From Hyphomicrobiales bacterium (GTDB lineage: Bacteria; Pseudomonadota; Alphaproteobacteria; Rhizobiales; Rhizobiaceae), in NCBI GenBank assembly GCA_900472175.1, contig UCHD01000014.1:1-64000 (forward strand): 64,000 bases of DNA, written 5' to 3'. Shown in pieces: positions 45,878 to 54,427 of the stretch; position 1 is the first letter of the stretch, and every line of letters starts with the position of its first letter. Under the pieces are notes generated by a model. That model saw only the letters and a program-made list of their open reading frames with translations. It was not told the DNA's origin and made no database searches. The position numbers and the translations under genes are program-made.

Positions 45878-45936
45878 TTGACCAATCGGATGGGGCGCAA
45901 TATTCGTTGGAGGAAAATAATTTGCCTTTAAGGCAA
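45878..45936 (+). promoter_or_regulatory. Promoter and perfect palindromic operator of the permease operon
   Basis: TTGACC (45878-45883), a 17-bp spacer and TATTCG (45901-45906) form a promoter. Just after the expected start lies TTGCCTTTAAGGCAA (45922-45936), a perfect 7-1-7 dyad and likely repressor site. Together with GGGAGG before 45971 they set up the small-protein/permease operon. The rest of 45635-45970 shows no gene. Confidence 0.6.
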
Positions 45937-45970
45937 CATTGGACTTGAAGGCGTATTCTGGGAGGAACGC

Positions 45971-46282
45971 ATGATAATCCACGAGGCGGGTGCCGACGCG
46001 CACCTTGCGACGCGCATCGACCGGATGCATTCCCGCGACAGGGCTGGCTTGATTGTCTTCATAACCGTGCTCTGGTGCACGATGGTGTTCGCACTGGTGA
46101 CGATCTGGCCGTACATCTCCGTACCTGCCATCCGTATCATCCTGACGGCCGCCTGCGGTCTGGTCCTGGTGTTCAACACAGCCGCCATTGTAGCGATGCT
46201 CCGGCACTATCACGAGGACAAGCACTTCATCTACGGGCTCGACCTCAAGCATCTCGACGAGATGCGCCGGCGCCGGCGTTAG
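45971..46282 (+). CDS. Small two-TM membrane protein of the permease operon
   Basis: This 103-residue protein has a soluble His/Asp-bearing N-terminus, two membrane segments (about 27-48 and 54-76) and a basic cytoplasmic tail (EMRRRRR). Not recognised. RBS GGGAGG before the ATG; it is followed 9 bp later by another small membrane protein. Likely accessory subunit of the permease downstream. Confidence 0.7.
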   Translation: MIIHEAGADAHLATRIDRMHSRDRAGLIVFITVLWCTMVFALVTIWPYISVPAIRIILTAACGLVLVFNTAAIVAMLRHYHEDKHFIYGLDLKHLDEMRRRRR

Positions 46283-46291
46283 GAGGGGATC

Positions 46292-46675
46292 ATGGCTTAC
46301 AAACCGCCGAAACAGAGTTTTGCCGGGCAGATTTTCGACGTTATCACCCTTCTGGTTTTAACCGTGGGCGCCCTATACCTTCCGCTCTATCTTGGCCTCG
46401 CGGGGGCTGCGAAAACGCCAGCCCCGATTGCCAACCCGACATGGGAAGCCCTTGGCCAGAATGCCACCGAGCAGCAGCAATGGGCAGCCCTTGGTGTGAC
46501 CGATCCGGCCGCCGCCAACGATATCATCACTGCCCGTTTCGATTATTCGTTCAGCTGGATGGCTCTCGTGGTCATGGCAATCCTGGTGATTGGATATTTC
46601 GTGCTGGTCGTGCGGTTGTCGGACAAGGAATATCGCGACGTCATTGCTGAACGCTTCGGCGTCAAGAAGAGATAG
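46292..46675 (+). CDS. Second small two-TM membrane protein of the permease operon
   Basis: This 127-residue protein has membrane segments at about 15-37 and 88-112 with a polar loop of some 50 residues between them. Not recognised. RBS TTAGGAGG precedes the ATG. It sits between two other micro membrane proteins before the permease. Confidence 0.7.
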   Translation: MAYKPPKQSFAGQIFDVITLLVLTVGALYLPLYLGLAGAAKTPAPIANPTWEALGQNATEQQQWAALGVTDPAAANDIITARFDYSFSWMALVVMAILVIGYFVLVVRLSDKEYRDVIAERFGVKKR

Positions 46676-46685
46676 TGGGGCTCCA

Positions 46686-46853
46686 ATGGATATCTGGACT
46701 ATTCTGGAATATGCGGCATGGGCCCTTTCGGCGCTCTTTGCCCTTTTGATGCTGTCGGACATGATCCGCATCGATACGACCTATGACAATGAGCTGCTGA
46801 CATCATCCCGCGAAGGCGAGATCGAGGCGGCAGCTGAACGTCACACGCTGTGA
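46686..46853 (+). CDS. Third small membrane protein (one TM) of the permease operon
   Basis: This 55-residue protein has one membrane segment (about 5-25) and a polar tail. RBS GTGGGGC weak; ATG at 46686 fits the spacing. Short but conserved-looking in place between the second small protein and the permease. Confidence 0.6.
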   Translation: MDIWTILEYAAWALSALFALLMLSDMIRIDTTYDNELLTSSREGEIEAAAERHTL

Positions 46854-46863
46854 GGGCCTGGAC

Positions 46864-48261
46864 ATGGTAGACACCAAAACTGCTCCCGGTCAGCCTGAAC
46901 GGCTGCAATTGCTGCGCGTCCTTGGCCCCGCCCATATCTGGGCGCTCGGCGTCGGGATCGTTCTGGTCGGCGAATATATGGGATGGAATTTTGCCGTCGG
47001 CAAAGGCGGCATGATTGCCGGTCTGATCGCCTGCTGGGTGGCTGGCCTGCTTTACACCTGCGTGGCAATGATCGATTCCGAGGTGACATCGACGGTTGCC
47101 GCCGCCGGTGGCCAATATGCGCAGGCCAAGCACATCGTCGGGCCGCTGATGGCCTTCAATGTCGGGCTGTTCCTGGTCATGGCCTATACGATGCTCGAGG
47201 CCGCCAATGCCATCACCATCGGCTTCCTGCTCGATACGGTGGCCGGAATGCAGGGCCATAGCGGCCTGCATCAGCAGCCGTTCATCGTGCTTTGCATCAT
47301 GTTCCTGGCATGGCTGAATTATCGCGGCGTTTTGGCAACGCTGACCTTCAATCTCGTCATCACCGCCATCGCCTTCATGGCCATCATCGCCCTGTTCCTG
47401 TCGGTGCAGTTCGGCGTGTCGAGCGTTCCGCTCGATTTCTCGGCGGTGACGACCGATCCGATGCCCTATGGATGGATCGGAATTCTCGCTTCGCTGCATT
47501 TCGGTCTCTGGTATTATCTCGGCATCGAAGGCACCTGCCAGGCTGCCGAGGAAGTACGTTCACCCGCCCGCTCTCTTCCCTACGGCACCATGGCCGGCAT
47601 CATGACGCTGCTGATTGCCGCGACCATGACCTGGTATGTCTGCTCCGGGCTTATCCCTTGGGAATATCTCGGCCAGGCCGGCACACCGCTGTTTGATGCG
47701 GCGCGTGTCACGGGCAATCGCGGGCTGATGGTTCTGTTGTTCATCGGCACGATGTTCTCGACGCTCGCTTCGGCAAACGGCTGCATCAACGATGCGTCAC
47801 GCGCCTGGTTCTCGATGGGCCGCGACCGCTATCTGCCGATCTGGTTCGGTGCCGTGCATCCGGTCTATCGCACACCGTATCGGTCGATCATCTTCCTTGT
47901 GCCGATTGCCTTGATCTTCGCGCTCGGCGCTCCGCTTGACCAGGTCGTCACGTTCTCGATCCTGTCGGGGTTGCTGGGCTACACGTTCATGACCTTCAAC
48001 ATGGTGATGTTTCGCAAGAAATGGCCGCTCGACACGATCAAGCGCGGTTACGTCCACCCGATGCATCCGTTGCCGACGATCGTGCTTCTGATCCTGTGCG
48101 CCACCGCCTATGTCGCCGTCTTCCTGGGGTACGGGACACAGCTCATCGCGATGGTCAGTTTCTACATCATCGCATCGCTGTGGTTCCACTTCCGGCGCTA
48201 CCGGTTCGTGCGTCGAGGCGACCAGTTCACCATGCCCTGGCCACGGCCGGAGGGATATTGA
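46864..48261 (+). CDS. APC-superfamily permease, ethanolamine-type
   Basis: This 465-residue transporter has twelve membrane segments and the amino acid/polyamine/organocation pattern, with GIVLVGEYMGWNF in segment 1 and EVTSTVAAAGGQYAQAK after segment 2, as in ethanolamine permeases. It follows three small membrane proteins in one operon. Ethanolamine or a similar small amine is the likely substrate. Confidence 0.85.
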   Translation: MVDTKTAPGQPERLQLLRVLGPAHIWALGVGIVLVGEYMGWNFAVGKGGMIAGLIACWVAGLLYTCVAMIDSEVTSTVAAAGGQYAQAKHIVGPLMAFNVGLFLVMAYTMLEAANAITIGFLLDTVAGMQGHSGLHQQPFIVLCIMFLAWLNYRGVLATLTFNLVITAIAFMAIIALFLSVQFGVSSVPLDFSAVTTDPMPYGWIGILASLHFGLWYYLGIEGTCQAAEEVRSPARSLPYGTMAGIMTLLIAATMTWYVCSGLIPWEYLGQAGTPLFDAARVTGNRGLMVLLFIGTMFSTLASANGCINDASRAWFSMGRDRYLPIWFGAVHPVYRTPYRSIIFLVPIALIFALGAPLDQVVTFSILSGLLGYTFMTFNMVMFRKKWPLDTIKRGYVHPMHPLPTIVLLILCATAYVAVFLGYGTQLIAMVSFYIIASLWFHFRRYRFVRRGDQFTMPWPRPEGY

Positions 48262-48271
48262 TCTGAACACA

Positions 48272-48299
48272 ACCCGCAGCCTGATCAGTGGCTGCGGGT
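48272..48299 (+). other. Stem-loop between the permease and the 48322 gene
   Basis: ACCCGCAGCC pairs perfectly with GGCTGCGGGT around an 8-base loop. No T-run; it may attenuate read-through into the next genes. Confidence 0.55.
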
Positions 48300-48321
48300 C
48301 CAGTATCCGGAGGGAACAGGG

Positions 48322-49017
48322 TTGACGATCTATTATCTGCTCTTCGCCTTTGCCCTTTTGGCTGTCGCCTGGTTCGTCCGCGCCGCCATGCGCGGACACC
48401 GGCAGGCCATGCAACTGCGCGGCCGGTTGCTCGACGAAGCCCATGGGCTGCTCACCGAACCGGGCATCAGCATTGCAGCGGATCAGTTTCCAATCGTCAC
48501 TGGCCGGATCGAAGATGGCCGTCATGTCAGGATCGAACTGATAGCCGATACGATGGTGACACGCCGCCTGCCGCAGCTCTGGCTGAAGGTGATGTTGTTC
48601 GAGCGTGCTGCACGGGACTGTCCGTCACTCGGCGCGCTCGCCCGTCCCACCGGTTCGGAATACTATTCGCTCGTTCACGGGTTTGCGGAATGGATGCGCC
48701 CACCCGAGATGAGCATGTCCTTGCTGATGCGCGGCGACGGGCAGGCGAGCGCTGAACAGGCGGCCATCGCCGGGCGGCATTTTCAGCGTCTGTTTGCCGA
48801 TCAGAAGGTCAAGGAAGCCGTGATAACCGCCAAGGCGGCCCGGCTCGTTTATCAGGCATCGCAAGGGGAGCGTGCGGCGCACATGTTTTTGCGGCAGGCA
48901 CGGTTTTCGCTCGAGACGGTTCCGGCTGCAACGATCGCTCAGGCCATTGTGCTGACGGCAGGCCTGAGTACGATTTACGCTGAAGCAGACAGTGTGCCTG
49001 TCTTGCAAGTTGCTTGA
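48322..49017 (+). CDS. Membrane-anchored hypothetical protein
   Basis: This 231-residue protein has one N-terminal membrane segment (about 3-20) and a soluble domain of unknown type. The start is a TTG at 48322 with GGAGGGAACAGGG upstream. Not recognised. It precedes a small membrane protein and the L,D-transpeptidase, so it may be an envelope protein. Confidence 0.7.
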   Translation: MTIYYLLFAFALLAVAWFVRAAMRGHRQAMQLRGRLLDEAHGLLTEPGISIAADQFPIVTGRIEDGRHVRIELIADTMVTRRLPQLWLKVMLFERAARDCPSLGALARPTGSEYYSLVHGFAEWMRPPEMSMSLLMRGDGQASAEQAAIAGRHFQRLFADQKVKEAVITAKAARLVYQASQGERAAHMFLRQARFSLETVPAATIAQAIVLTAGLSTIYAEADSVPVLQVA

Positions 49018-49026
49018 AGGCTGCTC

Positions 49027-49284
49027 GTGTCGAAACCGATAAATCCCTATCTCGTTCTTCTTCTGTCGATCATCCTGCCGGGTGCCGGCCATGTCGCCGT
49101 CGGCGAAGCACGCCGCGGGCTGGCATTCGCGCTGTTCGTCCTGTTGTTTTCGTTCCTGACCTACATGACCACCACGCCGGAACAGTCCTTTATCGGCCGG
49201 CATGCGGGCGGTCTTTTCATCTGGGCACTGTCGATCCCGGATGCCTATCGCCGGGCACGGATCCGGTTTTCGATGAGACCCTAG
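49027..49284 (+). CDS. Small three-segment membrane protein
   Basis: This 85-residue protein has hydrophobic segments near residues 8-20, 31-47 and 60-72 and a basic tail. The start is a GTG at 49027 with GAAGG upstream. Not recognised. Possibly part of the small envelope cluster that ends with the OmpA lipoprotein. Confidence 0.55.
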   Translation: MSKPINPYLVLLLSIILPGAGHVAVGEARRGLAFALFVLLFSFLTYMTTTPEQSFIGRHAGGLFIWALSIPDAYRRARIRFSMRP

Positions 49285-49395
49285 GTGTAGATGAGACGCT
49301 CGTTGAAAGAATCGGGTTCGAAGAGTTTTCTGTTGTAGCAAATGAAAAATCTGTTTTACTGGCATCTCGCGGATTGGCTTTGGGGGATATTGCCG

Positions 49396-50061
49396 ATGGT
49401 GTCGACACGCAGAAATATAGTGCTTGGTGGCTTGGCGTTACTTGGCGCCGGGGCGGTGCAGAAGCCGGCGCTTGCGGCGGCTGCCTCCTATTTTGCCGGA
49501 ACCGCCGTCGATAATGGTGTGACGTTCCGGACGACCAATTTTAACAAGATCGACAAACGTTGGCGGCGTCAGGTCGTCAAATATTTCAGCAGCGAGCCGA
49601 TTGGCACGGTTGTGGTCGATACGCGTAACCATTTTCTCTATGTCATCATGGAGAACAAAACAGCCATCCGCTATGGCGTCGGCGTCGGCCGCGATGGCTT
49701 CAAGTGGTTTGGCCGCGCGACGATCGACCAGAAATCGCTGTGGCCGCGCTGGACGCCGCCAGCCGATATGCGCAAGCGCCATCCTGAATTGCCCGAATTC
49801 GTCGATGGAGGATCACCGAAGAACCCGCTCGGCCCCCGCGCGATGTACCTGCATCGCGATGGCGTCGATACCGGCTACCGCTTCCACGGTACGCTGGAGC
49901 CGGGCAGTATCGGCAAGGATGCCTCCAGCGGCTGTATCCGCATGTTCAACGAAGATGCCATCGATCTTTATCAGCGTTGCCCCATCGGAACGGCCGTGCA
50001 GGTGCTGCCGCATATTGCTGACCAGGCTCCCCAGGTCAGTGACGCAACCCCGGTCGAATGA
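49396..50061 (+). CDS. L,D-transpeptidase (YkuD family)
   Basis: This 221-residue protein (start at ATG 49396; an ATG at 49342 is possible) has a twin-arginine-like signal (STRRNIVLGGLALLGAG) and the YkuD active site HGTLEPGSIGKDASSGCIRM, with catalytic Cys. It makes 3-3 cross-links in, or attaches lipoprotein to, peptidoglycan in the periplasm. GGGGG precedes 49396. The OmpA lipoprotein that follows by 12 bp also binds peptidoglycan. Confidence 0.9.
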   Translation: MVSTRRNIVLGGLALLGAGAVQKPALAAAASYFAGTAVDNGVTFRTTNFNKIDKRWRRQVVKYFSSEPIGTVVVDTRNHFLYVIMENKTAIRYGVGVGRDGFKWFGRATIDQKSLWPRWTPPADMRKRHPELPEFVDGGSPKNPLGPRAMYLHRDGVDTGYRFHGTLEPGSIGKDASSGCIRMFNEDAIDLYQRCPIGTAVQVLPHIADQAPQVSDATPVE

Positions 50062-50073
50062 GGAATATCCTTG

Positions 50074-50610
50074 ATGCCTGCTAAGATCGGATACACGCCG
50101 CACCTTCTCGCTGCGGCCATGCTTCTGCTGCTCGCCGCCTGCAACACCACCGATATTGCTTCTGTCGAAGAGCCTTCTGCGGTTCCGATGTCCGGCCAGA
50201 CCAACGACCCGGCACCCGGTTTCGAAACCGTCTCAGCTGGCAGTGAAGAGGATTTTATCCTCAATGTCGGGCGGCGCGTCTACTTTACGCAGGATTCGGC
50301 GGCGCTCGATTCCGTCGCCAAGGCGACGCTGGATAACCAGGCGACCTGGCTCAACAGCAACCCGCGCTGGCTGGTCAAGCTGCAGGGATTTGCCGACGAT
50401 TCAGGGTCAGCGTCCAAAATGGAAACGCTGTCGCAGAAGCGCGCGGATGCGGCGATGGCCTATCTCACTTCGAAGGGTGTCGACCCAGGGCGCATGTGGG
50501 CCAAGGGCTATGGTAACGACCGGGAAGTCCGCGACTGCACGGATCGTTCGTGCAAGGTGCAGAACCGTCGCGTCGTCGCCAACCTGCGCACCCAGCGCGA
50601 CGCACTCTGA
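50074..50610 (+). CDS. OmpA-family lipoprotein (Pal-like)
   Basis: This 178-residue protein has a lipobox (LLAAC), and a C-terminal OmpA/Pal peptidoglycan-binding domain (GFADDSGSASKMETLSQKRADAAM, then QNRRVVANLR). It tethers the outer membrane to the wall. ATG 50074 follows GAGGAATATCC; a TTG one codon earlier is the alternative. The gap 50611-50815 shows no gene. Confidence 0.88.
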   Translation: MPAKIGYTPHLLAAAMLLLLAACNTTDIASVEEPSAVPMSGQTNDPAPGFETVSAGSEEDFILNVGRRVYFTQDSAALDSVAKATLDNQATWLNSNPRWLVKLQGFADDSGSASKMETLSQKRADAAMAYLTSKGVDPGRMWAKGYGNDREVRDCTDRSCKVQNRRVVANLRTQRDAL

Positions 50611-50815
50611 TCGCAGATTGCTGCACAATAACTCAGGCTAATTGTCGGCGATTGTTGCAGTATCTGCCTTACGATTGCCGTGGGCAGACTGTGACGTGGC
50701 TGCAGTATCATCCACCTCGCCGGTGACCACCGATCGGTTTGTCGACGTGGCTCTTCCGAAATCAGGCACCCGGCATCTTTAAGACAGAGAGCCGAGTGCC
50801 TCAAGCTTGGGGCGG

Positions 50816-52153
50816 CTAGCTCACCCGCTTCAGCGCATCACCAAGTATCGAAACGATATCCTCGATATGGGATTTTTCGGCGATCAGTGGCGGCGAGAAG
50901 GCGATGATATCGCCGGTGACGCGGATCAACAGGCCGCGCTCGAAGCAATCGACGAAGACATCGTAGGCGCGCGCGCCGGGCGCCCCATCGCGGGAGGCAA
51001 GCTCGATCCCGGCGATCAGGCCGATCGTGCGGATATCCGAAACGTACGGCAGCCCCTTCAACGCATGCATGGCCGCATGCCAATCGTCCTGCAGGTCGGC
51101 GGCGCGCGTCAACAGGCCTTCGTCCCGGTAGATGTCGAGCGTTGCAATACCGGCGGCGCAGGCTGCGGGATGGCCGGAATAGGTATAGCCGTGGAACAGT
51201 TCGATCTGGCCCTCCGGTCCGTGCATCAGCGCATCGTGCACCTTGCGGCTGGCAAAGACGGCCCCCATCGGGATGGTGCCATTGGTCAAGCCCTTTGCCG
51301 TGGTGACGAGGTCAGGTGTTACACCAAAATAGTCCGTGGCAAACGACGCACCGAGGCGGCCAAAGCCGGTAATCACCTCGTCGAAGATCAACAGGATGCC
51401 GTGGGTCGAGCAGATCTTGCGCAGCCGCTCGAGATAGCCTTTCGGCGGGATCAGGACGCCGGTGGAACCGGCAACCGGCTCGACGATGCAGGCGGCGATG
51501 GTTTCGGCGCCATGCAGGGCGACCAGTCTTTCAAGATCGTCGGCAAGCTCGGCGCCATGCTCCGGCTGTCCTTTGACGAACGCATTCTTCGTAAGATCGT
51601 GCGTGTGGCGCAAATGGTCGGTGCCGGGAACAAGCGGGAAGACGCGGCGATTGTTGACCAACCCGCCGACGGAAATGCCGCCGAAACCGACGCCATGATA
51701 ACCGCGTTCGCGGCCGATCAACCGTGTCCTCGTCCCCTGCCCGATCGACCGCTGATAGGCGATTGCAATCTTGAGGGCGGTGTCGACGGATTCCGAGCCG
51801 GAGCCGGTGAAGAACACGCGATCGAGCTTGCCATCCGGACCGCCGGGCGCAATCTCCGCCAGCCGCTCGGCAAAGTCGAAGGCGATCGGGTGTCCCATCT
51901 GGAAGGACGGTGCAAAGTCCAGATTGAGAAGCTGTCGCTCGACGGCGGACGCGATCTGGCGGCGGCCGTGACCGGCGTTGACGCACCAGAGGCCTGCGGT
52001 ACCATCCAGAATTTTCCGGCCGTCGATGCTGGTGTAATACATGCCTTCCGCCGAGGCGAGCAGGCGTGGCGCCGCCTTGAATTGGCGATTGGCAGTGAAT
52101 GGCATCCAGTAACTGTCGAGTACCGGGGTGTTTGGCTTGCTGTGCTGGTTCAT
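50816..52153 (-). CDS. Class III omega-amino-acid aminotransferase (beta-alanine:pyruvate type)
   Basis: This 445-residue PLP enzyme has the class III motifs (GSGSESVDTALKIA, DEVITGFGRLG with Asp258, and the Schiff-base lysine in TTAKGLTNG, Lys287). It removes an omega-amino group from compounds such as beta-alanine or putrescine derivatives, giving aldehydes. It is divergent from an XRE-cupin regulator and close to amine-metabolism genes. Confidence 0.9.
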   Translation of the reverse strand: MNQHSKPNTPVLDSYWMPFTANRQFKAAPRLLASAEGMYYTSIDGRKILDGTAGLWCVNAGHGRRQIASAVERQLLNLDFAPSFQMGHPIAFDFAERLAEIAPGGPDGKLDRVFFTGSGSESVDTALKIAIAYQRSIGQGTRTRLIGRERGYHGVGFGGISVGGLVNNRRVFPLVPGTDHLRHTHDLTKNAFVKGQPEHGAELADDLERLVALHGAETIAACIVEPVAGSTGVLIPPKGYLERLRKICSTHGILLIFDEVITGFGRLGASFATDYFGVTPDLVTTAKGLTNGTIPMGAVFASRKVHDALMHGPEGQIELFHGYTYSGHPAACAAGIATLDIYRDEGLLTRAADLQDDWHAAMHALKGLPYVSDIRTIGLIAGIELASRDGAPGARAYDVFVDCFERGLLIRVTGDIIAFSPPLIAEKSHIEDIVSILGDALKRVS

Positions 52154-52268
52154 GGCGACCTCCTGTGAGAGTGCGATGACGCCATGATTTCATATGCCCA
52201 AACAAGTCCTTTTCTATTGAGCCATAAGTCATTGAAAAAGCTTGGTGGTGGTTGTAATAGTTTGGATA

Positions 52269-52284
52269 TTTCGAACATGCGAAA
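52269..52284. promoter_or_regulatory. Inverted repeat upstream of the XRE-cupin regulator
   Basis: TTTCGAACATGCGAAA is a dyad (TTTCG/CGAAA) between the divergent aminotransferase and regulator genes, 12 bp before the regulator start. It could be the regulator's own operator, controlling both genes. Confidence 0.5.
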
Positions 52285-52295
52285 CAGGAAAACTC

Positions 52296-52844
52296 ATGTC
52301 GGTCGATATCGGAAACCGGTTGCGCCATGTGCGGCTGCTCAACAATCTGTCGCAGCGGGAACTGGCCAAGCGGGCGGGCGTGACCAATTCGACGATTTCG
52401 CTGATCGAGTCCAATTCCTCCAACCCGTCGGTCGGCGCACTGAAACGCATTTTGGATGGCATCCCCATCGGGCTTGCGGAGTTTTTCGCCTTCGAGCCGG
52501 ACCGTCCGAAGAAGGCGTTCTACCGGGCCGACGAGCTGGTGGAAATCGGCAAGGGGCCGATCTCCTATCGCCAGATCGGCGATAACCTGTTCGGCCGCAG
52601 CCTGCAGATCCTCAAGGAATGTTATCAGCCCGGCGCCGATACCGGCAAAGTGCCGCTGGTACACGATGGCGAGGAAGGCGGGATCGTTCTGTCCGGGCGG
52701 CTGGAAGTGACCGTTGACGACGAACGCCGGGTCCTTGGACCGGGCGACGCCTATTATTTCGAAAGCCGCCGACCTCACCGGTTCCGGTGCGTCGGCCCGG
52801 TGGCATGCGAGATTATCAGCGCCTGTACGCCGCCGACCTTTTAA
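52296..52844 (+). CDS. XRE-family regulator with cupin domain (PuuR-like)
   Basis: This 182-residue regulator has an N-terminal HTH (about 10-64, QRELAKRAGVTNSTISLIES) and a C-terminal cupin (VLSGRLEVTVDDE and PGDAYYFESRRPHRF) that resembles the polyamine-pathway regulator PuuR. Start ATG 52296 follows AGGAAA. Divergent from the aminotransferase, which it probably controls, sensing an amine or aldehyde. Confidence 0.88.
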   Translation: MSVDIGNRLRHVRLLNNLSQRELAKRAGVTNSTISLIESNSSNPSVGALKRILDGIPIGLAEFFAFEPDRPKKAFYRADELVEIGKGPISYRQIGDNLFGRSLQILKECYQPGADTGKVPLVHDGEEGGIVLSGRLEVTVDDERRVLGPGDAYYFESRRPHRFRCVGPVACEIISACTPPTF

Positions 52845-52864
52845 GATCGGGTGTTTCTATTGGC

Positions 52865-54307
52865 TCAATGCTGTCCCGGCTTGACGTTTGCGGGTATCGG
52901 GCAGGTGTAGGGCTGCCCTTCCATCTTACCGTCCCATTCCGCCTTCGCCTCAAAACGAAGCTCCTCCGAGGTCGCCAGGTCAAGGCCGGTCGCCGCAAGT
53001 ACCTTTGCCGCATGTACCATGGCCTTGTGGGCCGCCGGGCTTCGGCCCTGCGCCACCACCTGCCAGGTGTGCGGATTGGTGCCGATCGCCCAAGCGGGCG
53101 CCCAGCACTGTGCCGTCGGGGTCACCCGGCTGACGTCACCGACATCGGTCGAACCTGCCCGGAAATGCGATTGACCTTCGAAGGCGCGCAATCCGAGATG
53201 CAGTGCCGTTGAGCCATCGATCTTGTCCTTGGAAAAGACATCGCTCTTGATCTGGTAAAGCCGGATACTGCTCTTGACCGCCTCGTCGGTAAAGGTGGCC
53301 TGGATCTTTTTTGCGAAAGCGATGTCATCGTTATCGAAAGGAACCGGACCGAGCGCCACCATATTGTCATGGATAGCATTTTCGAGTGTCAGATTGGGGA
53401 GGAGGTTTGTCGACGCCGTGTCAAACACAGCCTCGACCTCTGTTTCTGTCATTGTGGCAGCCCCCTGCGCGACTTTTCCCACCCGCTCGGCAAGGGCGAG
53501 CGCCTGCGTCATTTCCGGTGCGCGGATCAGGTAAAGCACTTCGGCCTTGGCTTGTACGACATTGGCGGCCCGGCCGCCGGCATCGGTGACGGCATAGTGA
53601 ACGCGGCAATCCTGCGGCATGTGTTCGCGCAGAAAATTGACGCCGACATTCATCAGTTCGGCGGCATCGAGTGCTGAGCGGCCGAGATGGGCGCTGTTGG
53701 CAGCGTGCGCCGCCACGCCCTTGAACCGGTAATAGGTTTCGAGCACGGCCAGATTGTTGGTGGACCGAACCCCGTTGAACGGGGCTGGATGCCAGGTCAG
53801 CGCCGCATCGACATCATCGAACGCACCGGCGCGGACCATGAAGGTCTTGCCGGAGCCACCTTCTTCTCCGGGGCAGCCGTAATAACGCACGGTTCCCGGC
53901 AGCCCTTCGGCCTTCAGATGCTTCGCAAGCGAAATCGCCGCCAGCAACGAACCGGCGCCGAGAAGATTGTGGCCGCAGCCATGGCCGGTGCCATCGGCTG
54001 TCAATGGCTGCAGAGCATCGACACCCGCCATCTGGCTCATGCCCGCCAAAGCATCAAACTCGCCGAGAAAGGCGATCACCGGTTTGCCGCTGCCGAACTC
54101 GCCGATGAACGCCGTATCCATATCCGCGATGTTCTTCCGGACGGTAAAGCCATTCTGCTCCAGCATTCCGATCAGCAGGGCCGACGACCGGTGCTCGTCG
54201 AATTTCAGCTCGGCGAAATCCCAGATCTGGTCGCTGAGCGCGGTAAACTGCGGCGCCATGGCGTCGATGGCAGTGGTCAGGGAAAGCAGGGAAGATTTGT
54301 CGGGCAT
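52865..54307 (-). CDS. M20-family amidohydrolase (AbgB-like)
   Basis: This 480-residue metallo-amidohydrolase has the M20 motifs GTGHGCGHNLLG, GCPGEEGGSGK, HAANSAHLG and late GSTDVGDVSRVTP. AbgB-type enzymes split p-aminobenzoyl-glutamate and related acyl-amino acids. The ATG at 54307 follows GAGGATACC; a start 25 codons upstream lies in unconserved sequence. It is the last gene of the peptide-ABC operon, so it may hydrolyse the imported acyl-amino-acid or dipeptide. Confidence 0.88.
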   Translation of the reverse strand: MPDKSSLLSLTTAIDAMAPQFTALSDQIWDFAELKFDEHRSSALLIGMLEQNGFTVRKNIADMDTAFIGEFGSGKPVIAFLGEFDALAGMSQMAGVDALQPLTADGTGHGCGHNLLGAGSLLAAISLAKHLKAEGLPGTVRYYGCPGEEGGSGKTFMVRAGAFDDVDAALTWHPAPFNGVRSTNNLAVLETYYRFKGVAAHAANSAHLGRSALDAAELMNVGVNFLREHMPQDCRVHYAVTDAGGRAANVVQAKAEVLYLIRAPEMTQALALAERVGKVAQGAATMTETEVEAVFDTASTNLLPNLTLENAIHDNMVALGPVPFDNDDIAFAKKIQATFTDEAVKSSIRLYQIKSDVFSKDKIDGSTALHLGLRAFEGQSHFRAGSTDVGDVSRVTPTAQCWAPAWAIGTNPHTWQVVAQGRSPAAHKAMVHAAKVLAATGLDLATSEELRFEAKAEWDGKMEGQPYTCPIPANVKPGQH

Positions 54308-54350
54308 GGGTATCCTCGCATCGACGCAAATCCGGCGTCGGAAATCCGGT

Positions 54351-54372
54351 CCGGCGGATCGCAATCCGCCGG
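54351..54372 (-). other. Stem-loop after the peptide-binding-protein gene
   Basis: CCGGCGGAT/ATCCGCCGG with a tetraloop, between the binding-protein stop and the amidohydrolase start. Likely stabilises the binding-protein part of the operon mRNA. Confidence 0.6.
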
Positions 54373-54427
54373 TTCTGTTCATCGTGATAGAGAAGGTGAC
54401 GCGCCGCCGCGGCAGCGCAATGGACGC

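Noticed and set aside
50807-52168. A long plus-strand frame opposite the aminotransferase
   Set aside because: Antisense shadow; the minus strand has the PLP lysine and class III motifs.
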